From Iodidimonas nitroreducens (GTDB lineage: Bacteria; Pseudomonadota; Alphaproteobacteria; Sphingomonadales; Rhodothalassiaceae): a stretch of DNA of 64,000 bases. The notes under the pieces were generated by a model. That model saw nothing but the letters and a program-made list of their open reading frames with translations, had not been told where the DNA came from and ran no database searches. Both the position numbers and the translations under genes were made by a program. The stretch is from the NCBI RefSeq assembly GCF_008579165.1, contig NZ_BKCN01000010.1. One strand, 5' to 3'. Positions 44,981 to 55,743 of the stretch are shown in pieces (the stretch's first letter is position 1; every line of letters starts with the position of its first letter).

Positions 44981-45700
44981 ATGGCGTTGCCACGTCAGAT
45001 AATCAATCTCTCAAATGTTGAACTGACATTGAACAGCGCCGCCGGACCGGTTCATATCCTGCGCGGCATTGATCTGGCCATCGATGAAGGCACCACCCTT
45101 GGCATTGTTGGGCCATCGGGATCGGGCAAATCCACCCTGATGGCGGTGATGAGCGGGCTGGAGCAGGTGAGCCATGGCCGGGTCGAGGTGGATGGGCTCG
45201 ATCTCACCCATCTTGATGAAGATGCGCTGGCCCTGCATCGTCGTCAGCGGATCGGGATTGTTTTGCAGGCTTTTCATCTGATCCCCACCATGTCGGCCCT
45301 TGAAAATGTGGCGGTGCCTTTGGAATTGGCCGGGCGGCGCGATGCCTTTGCGCGGGCCGAAACCGAGCTGGAGCAGGTGGGGCTTGGGCATCGGCTGGAT
45401 CATTATCCGGCGCAATTATCAGGGGGCGAACAGCAAAGGGTGGCGCTGGCCCGGGCCATGGCCCCCGATCCGGCGATTTTATTTGCCGATGAACCCACGG
45501 GCAATCTGGATACCAAAACCGGTTCCACCATCATCGATCTGATGTTTGCGCAGCATCTGGCCCGGGGCACCAGTCTGGTGCTGGTGACCCATGATCAGCA
45601 TCTGGCCCGGCGCTGTGATCGGATCGTGCGGATGGCGGATGGCCTGATCGTTGGTGACGAGAGCAGCAAAGCGACCATCAAGCACGAGGCCGCACAATGA
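44981..45700 (+). CDS. ybbA: YbbA-type ABC transporter ATPase
   Basis: 239 residues. Walker A IVGPSGSGKST, Q-loop IVLQAFHLIPTMSALENV, signature LSGGEQQRVALARAM, Walker B ILFADEPTGNLD, H-loop LVTHDQH. It belongs to the LolD/MacB ATPase group that works with FtsX-fold permeases. GGAG sits 6 nt before ATG 44981, which is why I chose it over ATGs at 44963 and 44969. ATGA overlap with the permease gene downstream. Confidence 0.92.
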   Translation: MALPRQIINLSNVELTLNSAAGPVHILRGIDLAIDEGTTLGIVGPSGSGKSTLMAVMSGLEQVSHGRVEVDGLDLTHLDEDALALHRRQRIGIVLQAFHLIPTMSALENVAVPLELAGRRDAFARAETELEQVGLGHRLDHYPAQLSGGEQQRVALARAMAPDPAILFADEPTGNLDTKTGSTIIDLMFAQHLARGTSLVLVTHDQHLARRCDRIVRMADGLIVGDESSKATIKHEAAQ

Positions 45701-48230
45701 TCAGCCGCTCCCCATCCACGCCCCTGGTTTTCCGCCTGATGCTGCGGGAATTGCGCGAAGGTCTCTCGGGCTTCCGCATATTTCTCGCCTGTCTGATTTT
45801 GGGTATCGCGGCGATTGCGGGGGTGGGCTCATTAAGTGCGGCTTTATTGGCGGGCATGGCCGATCAGGGGCGGGTTCTGCTGGCGGGGGATGCCGAAATC
45901 CGCAGCCAGCATCAGGATTTTACCGCCGAGCAACAAGAGTGGATCAAAGCGCAGGGGCAGATTTCGCGCTCGGTGCGCGGGCGGACCAATGCCTTTGCGC
46001 CGGCAACCGATCAGCGCACTTTGGTGGAATTTCGCGCCGTGGATGCTGCTTATCCGCATTATGGCGCATTAGAAACCAGCCCGCAGATGGATCATCAGGG
46101 GCTTTTTGGTCCGCGCGATGGCCAATGGGGGATTGCGGTGGATGAAACCTTGGCCACCCGCCTTGATCTCGATCTGGGGGGATCATCAGATTGGGCGGCG
46201 TGGATTTTGAATTGCGCGCCTTCATCACCAATGAACCCGATCGCGCCAATTTCGGTTTCGAGCTTGGCCCGGCGGCGATCTTTGATCTGGGGGCTTTGCC
46301 CCAAACCGGGCTGATCCAGCCGGGCAGCCTTGTCACTTATGTGTATAAGCTGCGCATGGCGCCGGATATTGATATCAAGGCATGGGAGAAAGAGGCGCGC
46401 AGCACACATGATGGGGCGGGCTGGCGGATTCGCACCCGGGATAATTCCGCCCCCAATATTCGCCGGGTCATCGATCAGATGGGCAGCTTTCTCACCCTTG
46501 TGGGGCTTACCGCCCTTTTGGTGGGGGGTGTGGGGGTTGGCAATGCGGTGCGCGCCTATCTTGATCGCAAATCCGATACCATCGCCACCTTAAAGGTTTT
46601 GGGGGCCACCGGCTGGATGATCTTTGCGATTTATCTGGTGCAGGTGATGGCCCTGGCCAGCATTGCGGTGCTGGCGGGTTTGGCAATTGGTGCGGGATTG
46701 CCCTTTTTATTGCAGGATTTCATCAGTGATCGGCTGCCGGTGCCGCCCTTATTCGGTTTTTATGCCGCGCCTTTGTTCAGTGCGGTGATCTATGGCTATC
46801 TGATCACTTTTGCCTTTGCCATCTGGCCTTTGGGGCGGGCGCGGGATATTCCCGCCCAGCGCCTGTTTCGGACCATGGTGGCCGATCAGGCCAGCCGCTT
46901 GCGGCCGGTGTATCTGTTGATGCTCGTGGTCTCGATTGTGTTGATCATCGCGGCCGGGATGCTGTTTTCCGAAGAACGGCTTTTGGCGGGCGGATTTATT
47001 CTGGCGGCGGGTGTTTCGCTTTTGGTGCTGCGCGGGGCGGGCGCGCTGGTGGCAAGGCTGGCAGCGCTGGTGCCCCGGGTTCATTCCCCGGGATTGCGGC
47101 TGGCGATTGCCAATCTGCATCGCCCCGGGGCCGCCACCGGGCCGGTGGTGGTGTCTTTGGGGCTGGGGCTTACCCTGTTTGTGATGATGGCGCTGGTGGA
47201 AGGCAATATGACGCGCGAGGTCAATGGTCAGATTCCGCAAAATGCCCCGGCCTTTTTTTTCGTGGATATTCAGCCCTGGCAATATGATGATTTCGTTTCG
47301 GCCGCCCGGGATATTCCCGGTGTGGATGGGCTGGAAGCCGTGCCATCCCTGCGCGGTACGATCACCAAAATCAACGAAACGCCCGCTGAAGACTGGGATA
47401 CCAGCGAGGGATCGGGATGGGTTTTGCGCGGGGATCGCAGCTTGAGCTATGCCGTTGATCTGCCTGAGGAGAATAAGCTGGTGGCGGGCGAATGGTGGGC
47501 TGCCGATTATCAGGGGCCGCCGCTGATTTCCTTTTCTGCCGAAGAAGCCCGCGAACTGGGTATCGGGGTGGGCGATCGGATGACCTTATCGATTCTGGGG
47601 CGTGAGATCGAAGCTGAAATCGCATCCTTGCGCGAACTGGAATGGGGCAGCCTGCAATTCAATTTCGTGATTCTGTTCGATCCCCATACGCTGAAAAGCG
47701 CGCCCCACAGCTATATGGCGACCCTGGAAGCCCCCGGCGAGGCCGAAGCACTGGCCTATCGCAGGCTGACCGATCAGTTTCCCAATGTCACGGCGGTGCG
47801 AATCAAGGATGTGCTGCAATCGGTCAGCGATATTTTAGGCACTGTGGCAGCGGCGGTACGGGCGATGGCAGCGGTCACCATCTTTGCCGGCATTCTGGTT
47901 CTGGCCGGGGCGATGGCGGCGGGCTATCGCAATCGGGTTTATGATAGCGTGGTGATGAAGGTTCTGGGGGCCACAAGGCCGAATATCCTGCGGGCCTATA
48001 TTCTGGAATATATCCTTTTGGGCAGCGTCACCGCTTTCGTGGCGCTGTTGCTTGGGGGCTTTGGCGGTTATCTGGTGATTGCTTATGTTCTCAAGATCAA
48101 TTTTGTGCTGATGCTTTGGCCGATGGTGATCATCGCTGTTTTCAGCATGGCGATCACTGTCATTTTCGGCCTTTTCAGCACATGGTCGGCGCTTTCGGTG
48201 CGCCCGGCGCGCCTTTTGCGGGCGGCCTGA
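45697..48230 (+). CDS. ybbP: YbbP-type FtsX permease, frameshifted once
   Basis: 844 residues once repaired. Ten membrane helices in the YbbP arrangement: one N-terminal (IFLACLILGIAAIAGVGSLSA), two FtsX units (about 270-440 and 720-840) and a periplasmic domain before each. The break is near 46180, in a run of six G (ctggggggatc), consistent with a lost G. 2534 nt plus one is 845 codons. The tesA/ybbA/ybbP neighbourhood suggests a role in lipid or envelope handling; the substrate is unknown. Confidence 0.9.
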
Positions 48231-48360
48231 TGGCGATCTTTGGGCGTTCCCGATTGGATATGACGATTTTTGTCCGCTTTTGCTTGAACTGGGGGGGCAG
48301 GACGCCGATATTTATGCTAATCCTAAATCGCACCCGTTTATATAAGGATGAGGCGAGCAG

Positions 48361-49128
48361 ATGGTCGAAAGATTTGAACGAAATTACGCGCCGGGTCAGG
48401 CTGATACGCGGTCCAAGGCCGATGTGGATGCGGGCTTACGGGCCTTCATGCTGCAGATTTACAATTACATGACCGGCGGCGTGCTGCTGACCGGGATCAT
48501 GGCGATGCTCACCTATCGCGTTCCTGCCATTCAGGAATTGCTTTACAATATCGTGCCCACGGCGCAGGGCCCTGCCATTGCCGGGATGACCGGGCTTGGC
48601 TGGATCGTTACCTTTGCCCCCCTTGGCTTTGTGCTGGTGATGTCGTTTGGGATCAATAAATTATCAGCCAGCGCGGCGCAGGGCCTGTTCTGGGCTTTTG
48701 CGGCGGTGATGGGCTTGTCCTTGTCGTCGATCTTTTTCACCTATACAGGTGCATCCATCGCCCGCACCTTTTTCGTGACCGCCGCCACCTTTGGCGCGCT
48801 CAGCCTTTATGGCTACACCACCAAGCGGGATCTGAGCGCCATGGGCAAGTTCCTGTTCATGGGCCTGATCGGATTGTTCATTGCCATGCTCGTCAATATG
48901 TTCATGGGATCATCGATGCTTGATTTCGTGATCTCGGCGGGCGGCGTGCTGATTTTTGCCGGTCTTACGGCTTATGATACCCAGCGCTTGCGCAATCTTT
49001 ATTACCAGATTGGCCATGATCATGCGGTTGCTTCCAAACATGCGATCATGGGGGCGCTTAATCTCTATCTCGATTTCATCAATCTCTTCCTGTTTTTGCT
49101 GCGCTTCATGGGTACATCCCGCAGCTAA
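48361..49128 (+). CDS. Bax inhibitor-1 family membrane protein
   Basis: 255 residues with seven predicted membrane helices. The N-terminal cytoplasmic part is followed by IYNYMTGGVLLTGIMAMLTY, and the family signature near the C terminus is VLIFAGLTAYDTQRLRNLY plus HAIMGALNLYLDFINLFLFLL. BI-1/YbhL proteins leak calcium or protons; the cellular role in bacteria is not settled. GAGG lies upstream of the ATG. Confidence 0.93.
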   Translation: MVERFERNYAPGQADTRSKADVDAGLRAFMLQIYNYMTGGVLLTGIMAMLTYRVPAIQELLYNIVPTAQGPAIAGMTGLGWIVTFAPLGFVLVMSFGINKLSASAAQGLFWAFAAVMGLSLSSIFFTYTGASIARTFFVTAATFGALSLYGYTTKRDLSAMGKFLFMGLIGLFIAMLVNMFMGSSMLDFVISAGGVLIFAGLTAYDTQRLRNLYYQIGHDHAVASKHAIMGALNLYLDFINLFLFLLRFMGTSRS

Positions 49129-49170
49129 GCTCTGATTTGATGGGCTTTGAGATTGCAATACACACTGATC

Positions 49171-49200
49171 AACCCGGTCTGGAAACAGGCCGGGTTTTTT
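49171..49200 (+). terminator. Rho-independent terminator after the BI-1 gene
   Basis: The stem aacccggtct pairs with ggccgggtt over about 9 bp with a short loop (ggaaaca), followed by six T. Confidence 0.9.
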
Positions 49201-49255
49201 GCGCCCAAGTTTTTTGTGTCGAAGATTTTTGAAATGAGACGGAAAGGAATGATGT

Positions 49256-49840
49256 TTGGCCAGCCGCTCTTTTGATCGATCAGAGCTGATTGCCCGATTG
49301 GCGGATGTTTTTCGCCATTATGGCTATGAAGGGGCAAGCCTTTCGCGCATTACCGCCGCCACCGGCCTTGGCAAGGGCAGCCTTTATTATGCTTTTCCGG
49401 GTGGCAAGGAAGAGATGGCTCTGGCGGTTTTGCGCGCTTTGGATGAAGCCACCACTGTCGATATCCTGCACCATCTGGGGGGCGATCATCCGCCCTTGGC
49501 GGCCTTTGGCCTGATGTTTGAGGCCATGCGCCGCCATTTCGATGAGGGCCGCAGGATCTGCCTGATCGGGGCTTTTGCGCTGGAAGGCAGCCATGAACGC
49601 TTTCCCCGGCTGATCAGCGGCCATTTTATTGGCTGGCGGGATTGCATGGCTGATTGTCTGGTGCGCGGCGGGTTGAAGCCTGCGCACGCCACGCGCCTGG
49701 CACTTGATATTCTGGTGGCGATGGAAGGCGGGCTGGTGCTGGCCCGGGGCCTTGATGATCCTTCGGTTTTTATGGAGGCCATCGCCCATCAGGAAGCCAG
49801 AATTGCCGCCCTTTTGGCAGCGCGTCAGCGCACGGGATAG
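49256..49840 (+). CDS. TetR-family transcriptional regulator
   Basis: 194 residues. The N-terminal HTH is LADVFRHYGYEGASLSRITAATGLGKGSLYYAFPGGKEEM; the rest is the helical ligand/dimer domain. The YxFPGGKEEM loop and GRRICLIGAFALEG resemble the AcrR/YxaF-like group. No in-frame ATG is possible because a TGA lies at 49250-49252, so I start at TTG 49256, 7 nt after GGAAAGGA. The 3' end overlaps the convergent COQ9 gene by 16 nt. The target is unknown. Confidence 0.85.
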   Translation: MASRSFDRSELIARLADVFRHYGYEGASLSRITAATGLGKGSLYYAFPGGKEEMALAVLRALDEATTVDILHHLGGDHPPLAAFGLMFEAMRRHFDEGRRICLIGAFALEGSHERFPRLISGHFIGWRDCMADCLVRGGLKPAHATRLALDILVAMEGGLVLARGLDDPSVFMEAIAHQEARIAALLAARQRTG

Positions 49841-50495
49841 CGCAGACGCCCCAAAAAGCGGGTGAGGGACGGCAGATTGTCGGTGCTTTTGCGCCATTGC
49901 GCCTTCAGCTTTTCAAACTGCATCACATTTTCGATCCGACGGTCGAGAAACGCCCATGTCTCGGCACAATCTTCGGAATCATCAGCGATCCACACCAGCA
50001 GGCATGAGGAATAAACCGCAGCCAGCGTTGCCCGCTTGGTATAGTGATTATAATCGGTGGAGCGATCCCCCAAGGCATGCCAGATCACATCCACGGTGCG
50101 CCACAGGCTTTTCGCTGATAGGGCGGCATTCTGGGGCAGGGCCAAAACCCCCAGCGCCCGGCGCACGGCTTCGCGATGGGGCGCGGCCTGCTCGAATCGG
50201 ATGCGGATGGCGGCGGTGATGCGAGCTCTGATCCGCTGATCCATGCCATCGGGATCGGCAGCGCGGCGTTCCAACTCGTCCAGCATCAGGCGATCAGCCG
50301 GCGCATCATATGATCGATGGCCTCCAGCGGTCCGCCGGGGAATACCAGCCGCACGAAGCCTTGCGTCAATCCAAGCTCCGTCCCGGCCCGGTTCATCGCC
50401 GCCCATGTCCAGCCATCGAAAGCGGCGTGGATCATGATCGCTTCCACCAGATCATCGCGCCATTCCTGCGGTATTCGGTCGTCTGCGCTGGTCAT
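49825..50495 (-). CDS. COQ9-family ubiquinone biosynthesis protein, frameshifted
   Basis: 223 residues once repaired. N-terminal half reads MTSADDRIPQEWRDDLVEA and ... VRLVFPGGPLEAIDHMMRRL, the fold related to TetR regulators. The second half has DELERRAADPDG, WRTVDVIWHALGDRSTDYNHYTKRA and the lipid-binding C-terminal helix (ENVMQFEKLKAQW). The frame breaks near 50288. 671 nt plus one is 224 codons. COQ9 binds ubiquinone precursors for the ring-modifying enzymes. ATG 50495 follows GGAAAGG. Confidence 0.88.
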
Positions 50496-50893
50496 TGTCT
50501 GCCTTTCCAGTATCAAGCGGGCAGTGTAGCTTTGTGCCCTTGGTCTCGCAAGCCATTCACCCCCTTACCATAGCGGGCATCCTGTGATAGAGTGCCGCAT
50601 AAGATGATGAATGCAAGTCCATCGATGCGCCGGGGCTTTCCCGCCTCTTGGCCCATGGGTGGTTATTTTTTGCATCCGGTGCAATCTGGCTTGTTCTTGG
50701 TGGCTGCCTCTGCTATCGCGGGCGGGCGTTTCGGGTGGCCTTGGGATTTTGGATCGCATGATCCGTCTTGATGGCTGTCACCACTATTCAGATGAACCCT
50801 TTAGGCGATCAGATATTTCGATCCGCCCTGCGCATCGATCGCAGATCGGTTTGAAGTTGAAGATCAGAGTCAAAGACAGGAGAGAACGACCAC
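50496..50893. other. 398-nt intergenic region ahead of rpsU
   Basis: It holds the divergent promoters of the COQ9 gene and rpsU. A 56-codon frame (50604 to about 50772) starting MMNASPSMRRGF has a hydrophobic middle but no ribosome site; I do not call it. CAGGAGAG at 50877-50884 is the rpsU ribosome site. Confidence 0.5.
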
Positions 50894-51100
50894 ATGCAAG
50901 TTTCGGTACGGGACAATAATGTTGATCAGGCCCTGCGCGCGCTCAAAAAGAAGCTGCAGCGCGAAGGTGTGTATCGTGAAATGAAGCTGCGTCGCTTTTA
51001 TGAAAAGCCATCAGAACGCCGCGCTCGTGAGCAGGCCGCCGCTGTGCGCCGCGCCCGCAAGCTTGAGCGCAAGCGTGCCGAACGCGATGGTGTGCGGTAA
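50894..51100 (+). CDS. rpsU: 30S ribosomal protein S21
   Basis: 68 residues: MQVSVRDNNVDQALRALKKK, EMKLRRFYEKPSERRAREQA and a strongly basic tail. The size and sequence are those of alphaproteobacterial S21. It is monocistronic, with a promoter upstream and a terminator at 51131. Confidence 0.96.
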   Translation: MQVSVRDNNVDQALRALKKKLQREGVYREMKLRRFYEKPSERRAREQAAAVRRARKLERKRAERDGVR

Positions 51101-51130
51101 AAACCCGCACGCGCTCTCCGTCATTTAAAA

Positions 51131-51189
51131 AAAGCCGCTGTCCCATTGCCTATCCCTTGCCGGATAGCCTGTGGGTGTGCGGCTTTTTT
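51131..51189 (+). terminator. Rho-independent terminator after rpsU
   Basis: The outer stem aaagccgc / gcggcttt is perfect, with an inner ctatc/gatag stem, and it runs into six T. It lies 31 nt after the rpsU stop. Confidence 0.85.
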
Positions 51190-51256
51190 GTTTTTTATCA
51201 AGCAGGTTGAATCAAGAGTGGCGAATCAAAAGGGTTGGCAAGGGATGAGGCTTTCC

Positions 51257-52767
51257 TCAGCCCTTCCAGATCGGCTTGCCAGAGCCGGGCAGGCCCAGCC
51301 TTTCCCATTTTTCCGTCACCCGATCAATGATCTCGCGATCCATGGCGATTTCGCGCCCCCATTCGCGGTTCGTTTCCCCGGGGAGCTTATTGGTGGCATC
51401 AAAACCGATCTTGCCACCCAATCCCGAAACGGGTGAGGCGAAATCAAGATAATCGATGGGCGTGCCTTCGATCAGGGTGCTATCGCGCACCGGGTCCATC
51501 CGGGTTGACATCGCCCAGATCACATCCGGCCAGGAGCGGGCATCGATATCATCATCCACCACGATCACGAATTTGGTGTACATGAACTGGCGCAGATAAG
51601 ACCAAACCCCCATCATCACCCGTTTGGCATGGCCCGCATAAGCCTTCTTCATGCTCACCACGGCAATCCGATAGGAACAGCCCTCAGGCGGCAGCCAGAA
51701 ATCGGTGATTTCCGGGAATTGCTGGCGAATAAGGGGGATGAACACTTCGTTCAGGGCTTCGCCGAGCACGCTGGTTCATCAGGCGGACGGCCGGTATAGG
51801 TGGAAAGATAGATCGGATTGCGCCGCATGGTGATGGCACTGATGGTAAAAACCGGAAAGGGCTCCACCGAATTATAATAGCCGGTATGATCGCCATAAGG
51901 CCCCTCATCGCCATGCTCATCAAGGCTAACATGGCCCTCAAGAATGATTTCGGCATGGGCCGGCACCTTTAAGGGAATGGTTTTGCAATCCACAAGCTCC
52001 ACCGGCTTGCCCCGCAAAAGCCCGGCAAACTGATATTCCGAAAGCGTATCGGGAACCGGGGTCACGGCGGCCAATGTGGTGCCGGGATCGGCCCCGATAA
52101 CGGCGGCTGCGGGCAAAGGCGCGCGTTTATCCCGCGCCCAGCGATCATATTGCTGGGCCCCGCCGCGATGCTTCAGCCAGCGCATCAGGGTGCGCCGCTG
52201 ATCCAGTCTTTGCATCCGGTAAATGCCCAGATTGAAATTGTCTTCCGCCTTGTCACTGGGGCCTTTGGTCACGATCAGGGGCCAGGTGATGAGGGGGGCC
52301 GGTTCCCCCGGCCAGCAGCCCTGAATGGGCAGACGGCCCAGATCGATCTGATCACCGGTTAAAATGATCTCCTGACACGGGGCCTGTTTGACCGATTTGG
52401 GGCGCATGGCCAGAACCTGTCGGGCCAAAGGCAGCAGATCCCATGCCTGCCGGATCCCTTTGGGCGGCTCGGGCTGGCGCAGGAAGGCAAGGGTCTCCCC
52501 CACCTCACGCAATTGATCGGGGGTGCGGCCAATGGCTCCGGCCACCCGCGCCACGGTGCCATATAAATTGACCAGCACCGGCATCTCGGCGCGGCTGCCA
52601 TCGGGATTGCGCACATGCTCGAATAAAATGGCCGGGCCGCCTTCGGCAATCACCCGGGTTTGAATCTCGGTCATCTCAAGATGGGTGGACACCGGCTCGC
52701 TGATGCGAACCAGATCGCCGCTTTGTTCCAGATGATCGATGAAATCGCGCAGGGATTTGAAGGGCAT
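51257..52767 (-). CDS. ubiD: UbiD-family decarboxylase (3-octaprenyl-4-hydroxybenzoate decarboxylase), frameshifted
   Basis: 503 residues once repaired. SLRDFIDHLEQSGDLVRISE, the prFMN-enzyme motifs NLGIYRMQRLDQRRTLMRWL, LVDCKTIPLKVPAHAEIILEG, DEHGDEGPYGDHTGYYNS, and KFVIVVDDDIDARSWPDVIWAM. The frame breaks near 51765, where GAACCAGC should read GAACCCAGC. 1511 nt plus one is 504 codons. It acts in ubiquinone synthesis and needs the prenyl-FMN maker UbiX, not found here. Confidence 0.93.
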
Positions 52768-52807
52768 AAGCTGTCTTTTTGCTTGGGGATGGCAGGATGA
52801 AAAAATA

Positions 52808-53690
52808 TCAGGCGTTTTTCTGGTCAGCTGCAAAAGGTTTCAGGATTTGATCTAAAAAATTTTCATAGTCGATTTTGGCGCTGATCAGATGGGTGCAATT
52901 CAACTGGAATCTATCTGCTTGAATAGGCTCAAATTTTGCAAAAGGATTATCCATTGATTTTTTGTGGGGGTTCTCAAGGACAATATACAACAACTCACCA
53001 GAATCGTCGGTCTTAAAATCCGTTACAATTCCGCTATATGCAAATATTTTATCATTATTGATTATTTCAATTTCTATTATTGCTATTGAGAATATATTAT
53101 ATTTTTGATCCTTAATTATAGTCCATATATTTTTAAAATTTTCGTTGTCATTTCTTTTGTTTTTTAAAAAATCTTCATAATTATAAATTTCTGATATTTT
53201 TTTTGTTTTGGTAGCTCACATGAGATTTTAGCTCTTCATATGTAGTGACTTCATCCAAAATAGGCCCTCTCAGATTAACGTCCCAGCGTCCATCCGCAAA
53301 AAATGGGTTAAACCGAAGCGCGGCATATTCGAGATATAAGTTATCGACCAGGTTCCGGATCAGGGTGCCGCAGATATAAGCTGCTGTGATGACAGCAAAC
53401 ATATAACCTAGGAAAATCCAGCTTTCGTCTGAAGTGGGGATGAAATCGCGATTGCCCGCAATTACAGAAAAAAAGCGGGGGAGGTCAGGTTCGGGAAAAA
53501 TTGGCAGATTACAGATGAGGAGCAAGAAAAATATGTGAAAAATCGCCGCCGACAAAACGGCATTGATAAAGCTGGCGGATAGAGGGTTCTTTTTGATCGC
53601 TTCCCCATGGATGGTATTATAGGCATTTTTGAAAATAATGCCGGGCAAGATCAGTATGAACAGGAGAAAGGTCGGCAGGGCCAAAGCCAT
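52808..53690 (-). CDS. AT-rich hypothetical membrane protein (DUF6338-like), frame broken at an A8 tract
   Basis: The N-terminal part (to about residue 168) has four hydrophobic segments: LPTFLLFILILPGIIF, INAVLSAAIFHIFFLLLICN, IFLGYMFAVITAAYICG. It ends at a stop a few codons after eight A (T8 at 53197-53204). Reading one A fewer continues without stop through ~125 codons (YNYEDFLKN, IAIEIEIINNDK, GIVTDFKTDD, LYIVLENPHKKS) to 52808; 883 nt minus one is 294 codons. This is the only break here that needs a base removed. The LPGIIFKNAY start resembles DUF6338. Codon use is far more AT-rich than its neighbours, suggesting transfer. Confidence 0.65.
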
Positions 53691-53800
53691 GATAAAGCCT
53701 TTCTCATATGCTTTACCCGTTTTAGAAACCGGGATATCGTGTTTTGCTTATGGATTTTGATGCATAAGGGGGTGATAAAACCGCTCAACCGATGGGGCTA

Positions 53801-53989
53801 TCAATCAGCTATGGCCTCGGCATCCTTATTCCGGTCATCATTGCGATCAACGAAAGCAGACTGCCCTTTGTTCAGGCCTTCTTCTTTTTCTTTCATATAA
53901 AGATCAACGCGATCAATAATGTAATCCCGGAAGCGAGGATCACTATATAAGGCCAGAACGCCTGAACCCGTATAAGAGCGCATGGTCAT
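53801..53989 (-). CDS. Small hypothetical protein (62 aa)
   Basis: Starts MTMRSYTGSGVLALYSDPRF, then RDYIIDRVDLYMKEKEEGLN and an acidic/basic tail (RNDDRNKDAEAIAD). No membrane segment. GGGGAT lies just before the ATG. It precedes the DUF6338-like gene on the same strand by 110 nt and may belong with it. I do not recognise the family. Confidence 0.4.
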   Translation of the reverse strand: MTMRSYTGSGVLALYSDPRFRDYIIDRVDLYMKEKEEGLNKGQSAFVDRNDDRNKDAEAIAD

Positions 53990-54126
53990 ATCCCCACATG
54001 GAATCTGTGAACGAAACCGAGCCTACGGCCCAAGACATAAGTTGACAAAGGCAGAATGTCAAGATTTTCGGGGGCTGGCAGAGGCGACCCATCATCATGG
54101 GATCGCCTATAACCGAAGGGATTTCT

Positions 54127-54657
54127 TTAATTTTCCCGATAGCGCTTGATCGAGTCCTCGATGATTTTGGCGGCGATGTCCGCGTCTTGCCAGCCTTTGA
54201 TCTTGGTCCATTTACCCTCTTCCAGATCTTTATAATGCTCAAAGAAATGAGCGATCTGGTCCAAAGTGATCTGTGGCAATTCGCGATAGCTTTTCACGCC
54301 CTTATGAAAAGGGTGGAGTTTATCAACAGGCAAGGCGAGGATTTTGGCATCGATCCCGCCATCATCTTCCATTTCGAGCACCCCGATGGGGCGGCAGCGA
54401 ACAACGGCACCGGGCATGATCGGGGTGCGATTGGCGATCAGAATATCGGTGGGATCGCCATCTTCGGCCAAAGTATGCGGCATAAAGCCATAATTGCAGG
54501 GATAGCGCATGGCAGTGTGCAGGATACGGTCCACAAAAAGGGCGCCTGATGCTTTATCAAGCTCATATTTCACCGGCTCTGATCCCACCGGCACTTCCAC
54601 GATGACATTGATATCCCATGGCGGATTGACACCCATCGAGATTTTGGAAAGATCCAC
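54127..54657 (-). CDS. ppa: Inorganic pyrophosphatase (family I)
   Basis: 176 residues from a GTG at 54657, which has AGGAG 9 nt upstream; ATG-type starts in the longer frame add non-family sequence. Active-site segments: VIVEVPVGSEPVKYELDK, YPCNYGFMPHTLAEDGDPTDILI, PVDKLHPFHKGVKSYRELP, FFEHYKDLEEGKW. Hydrolyses PPi. A near-perfect hairpin (aggcga...tcgcct, 54082-54108) lies just after the gene but has no U-run. Confidence 0.94.
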   Translation of the reverse strand: MDLSKISMGVNPPWDINVIVEVPVGSEPVKYELDKASGALFVDRILHTAMRYPCNYGFMPHTLAEDGDPTDILIANRTPIMPGAVVRCRPIGVLEMEDDGGIDAKILALPVDKLHPFHKGVKSYRELPQITLDQIAHFFEHYKDLEEGKWTKIKGWQDADIAAKIIEDSIKRYREN

Positions 54658-54764
54658 GTCACACAACTCCTGTCTGGTTTCAAGGCGATCCGGCCTGTGG
54701 CGGCCCTTCATGCTCCTAGCCGACATGCTGCACTGCGACAAGGCGAAAATCGCCAGATGGGGGA

Positions 54765-55702
54765 TCAGAAGATAGAAAGATTGGGCAATGGCCCGGTCAT
54801 TTGCCCGGCCATGGCCGATAAAAACACAATCCAACCCACCACGCTATTGGCCCGAAAAAGGCTGAGGCAGCGCGCCGGATCGTGAATATCAAGGCGGATG
54901 ACCTGCCAGCCAGATGCAGCCCCAGCAGCATGAGGCCCGGCAGCCAGCCCCAGCCCAATCCGGCGATCAGGCCCGCTATCAGCGTTGCGCCCCAAAAAAC
55001 GGCATAGAAAAGGGCAATGGCCAAAGGCGAGCGATCCCCCAATCTAAGGGCGGAGGATTTGACCCCGATAATGGCATCATCGGCGGTATCCTGATGGGCA
55101 TAGATCGTATCATAGCCCAGGGTCCAGAACAGGCAGCCCGCATAGAGCAGCAGGGGCGCCGCCGACAAGGAGCCGGTGACCGCCGCCCAGCCCATCAGCG
55201 CCCCCCAATTGAAGGTGAGGCCCAAAACCGCCTGCGGCCAATAGGTGATCCGCTTGGCAAAGGGATAAAGGCTGACCGGCAGCAGGGACAAAACCCCCAG
55301 CCAAATGGCAAAGCGATTGAAGCTGAGCAGGACCAGCAGCCCGATGAGGCTGAGGAACGCCGCAAATAAAAGCGCCTGCCACACCCGCACTTCGCCCGCC
55401 GGAATGGGCCGCAGGGCCGTGCGGGCCACGGCGCTGTCGAGCTTTCGGTCAACGATATCGTTCCAGGTGCAGCCCGCCCCGCGCATCACGATGGAGCCAA
55501 CCAGAAACAATGCGCAAAGGGGCCAGAAATCGGCATCGAGCGGGCTGAGAACAAAAGCCACCGACCACAGACACGGCCACATCAAAAGCCAGAAACCCGC
55601 CGGACGATCCGCCCGCATCAGGCGCAGATAGGGGCGGGCCGCGCGGGGCATGTGCCCCACCCAGCCAACCACACTATCGGGTGTTTTTGCCATATCCTTC
55701 AT
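54765..55702 (-). CDS. ubiA: 4-hydroxybenzoate polyprenyltransferase, frameshifted
   Basis: 312 residues once repaired, about eight membrane helices. Both Asp-rich motifs are present: NDIVDRKLDSAVARTALRP and YDTIYAHQDTADDAIIGVKS. The frame is lost near 54908 (gctggcag, expected gctgggcag), after which the C-terminal helix NSVVGWIVFLSAMAGQM follows. 938 nt plus one is 313 codons. It attaches the polyprenyl tail to 4-hydroxybenzoate for ubiquinone. An upstream TTG at 55723 is also open. It is 107 nt upstream of ppa on the same strand. Confidence 0.92.
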
Positions 55703-55743
55703 GGCGCCAAGAAAGCGCCCCAAGGGGCCGCGCTGTCAAGGCT

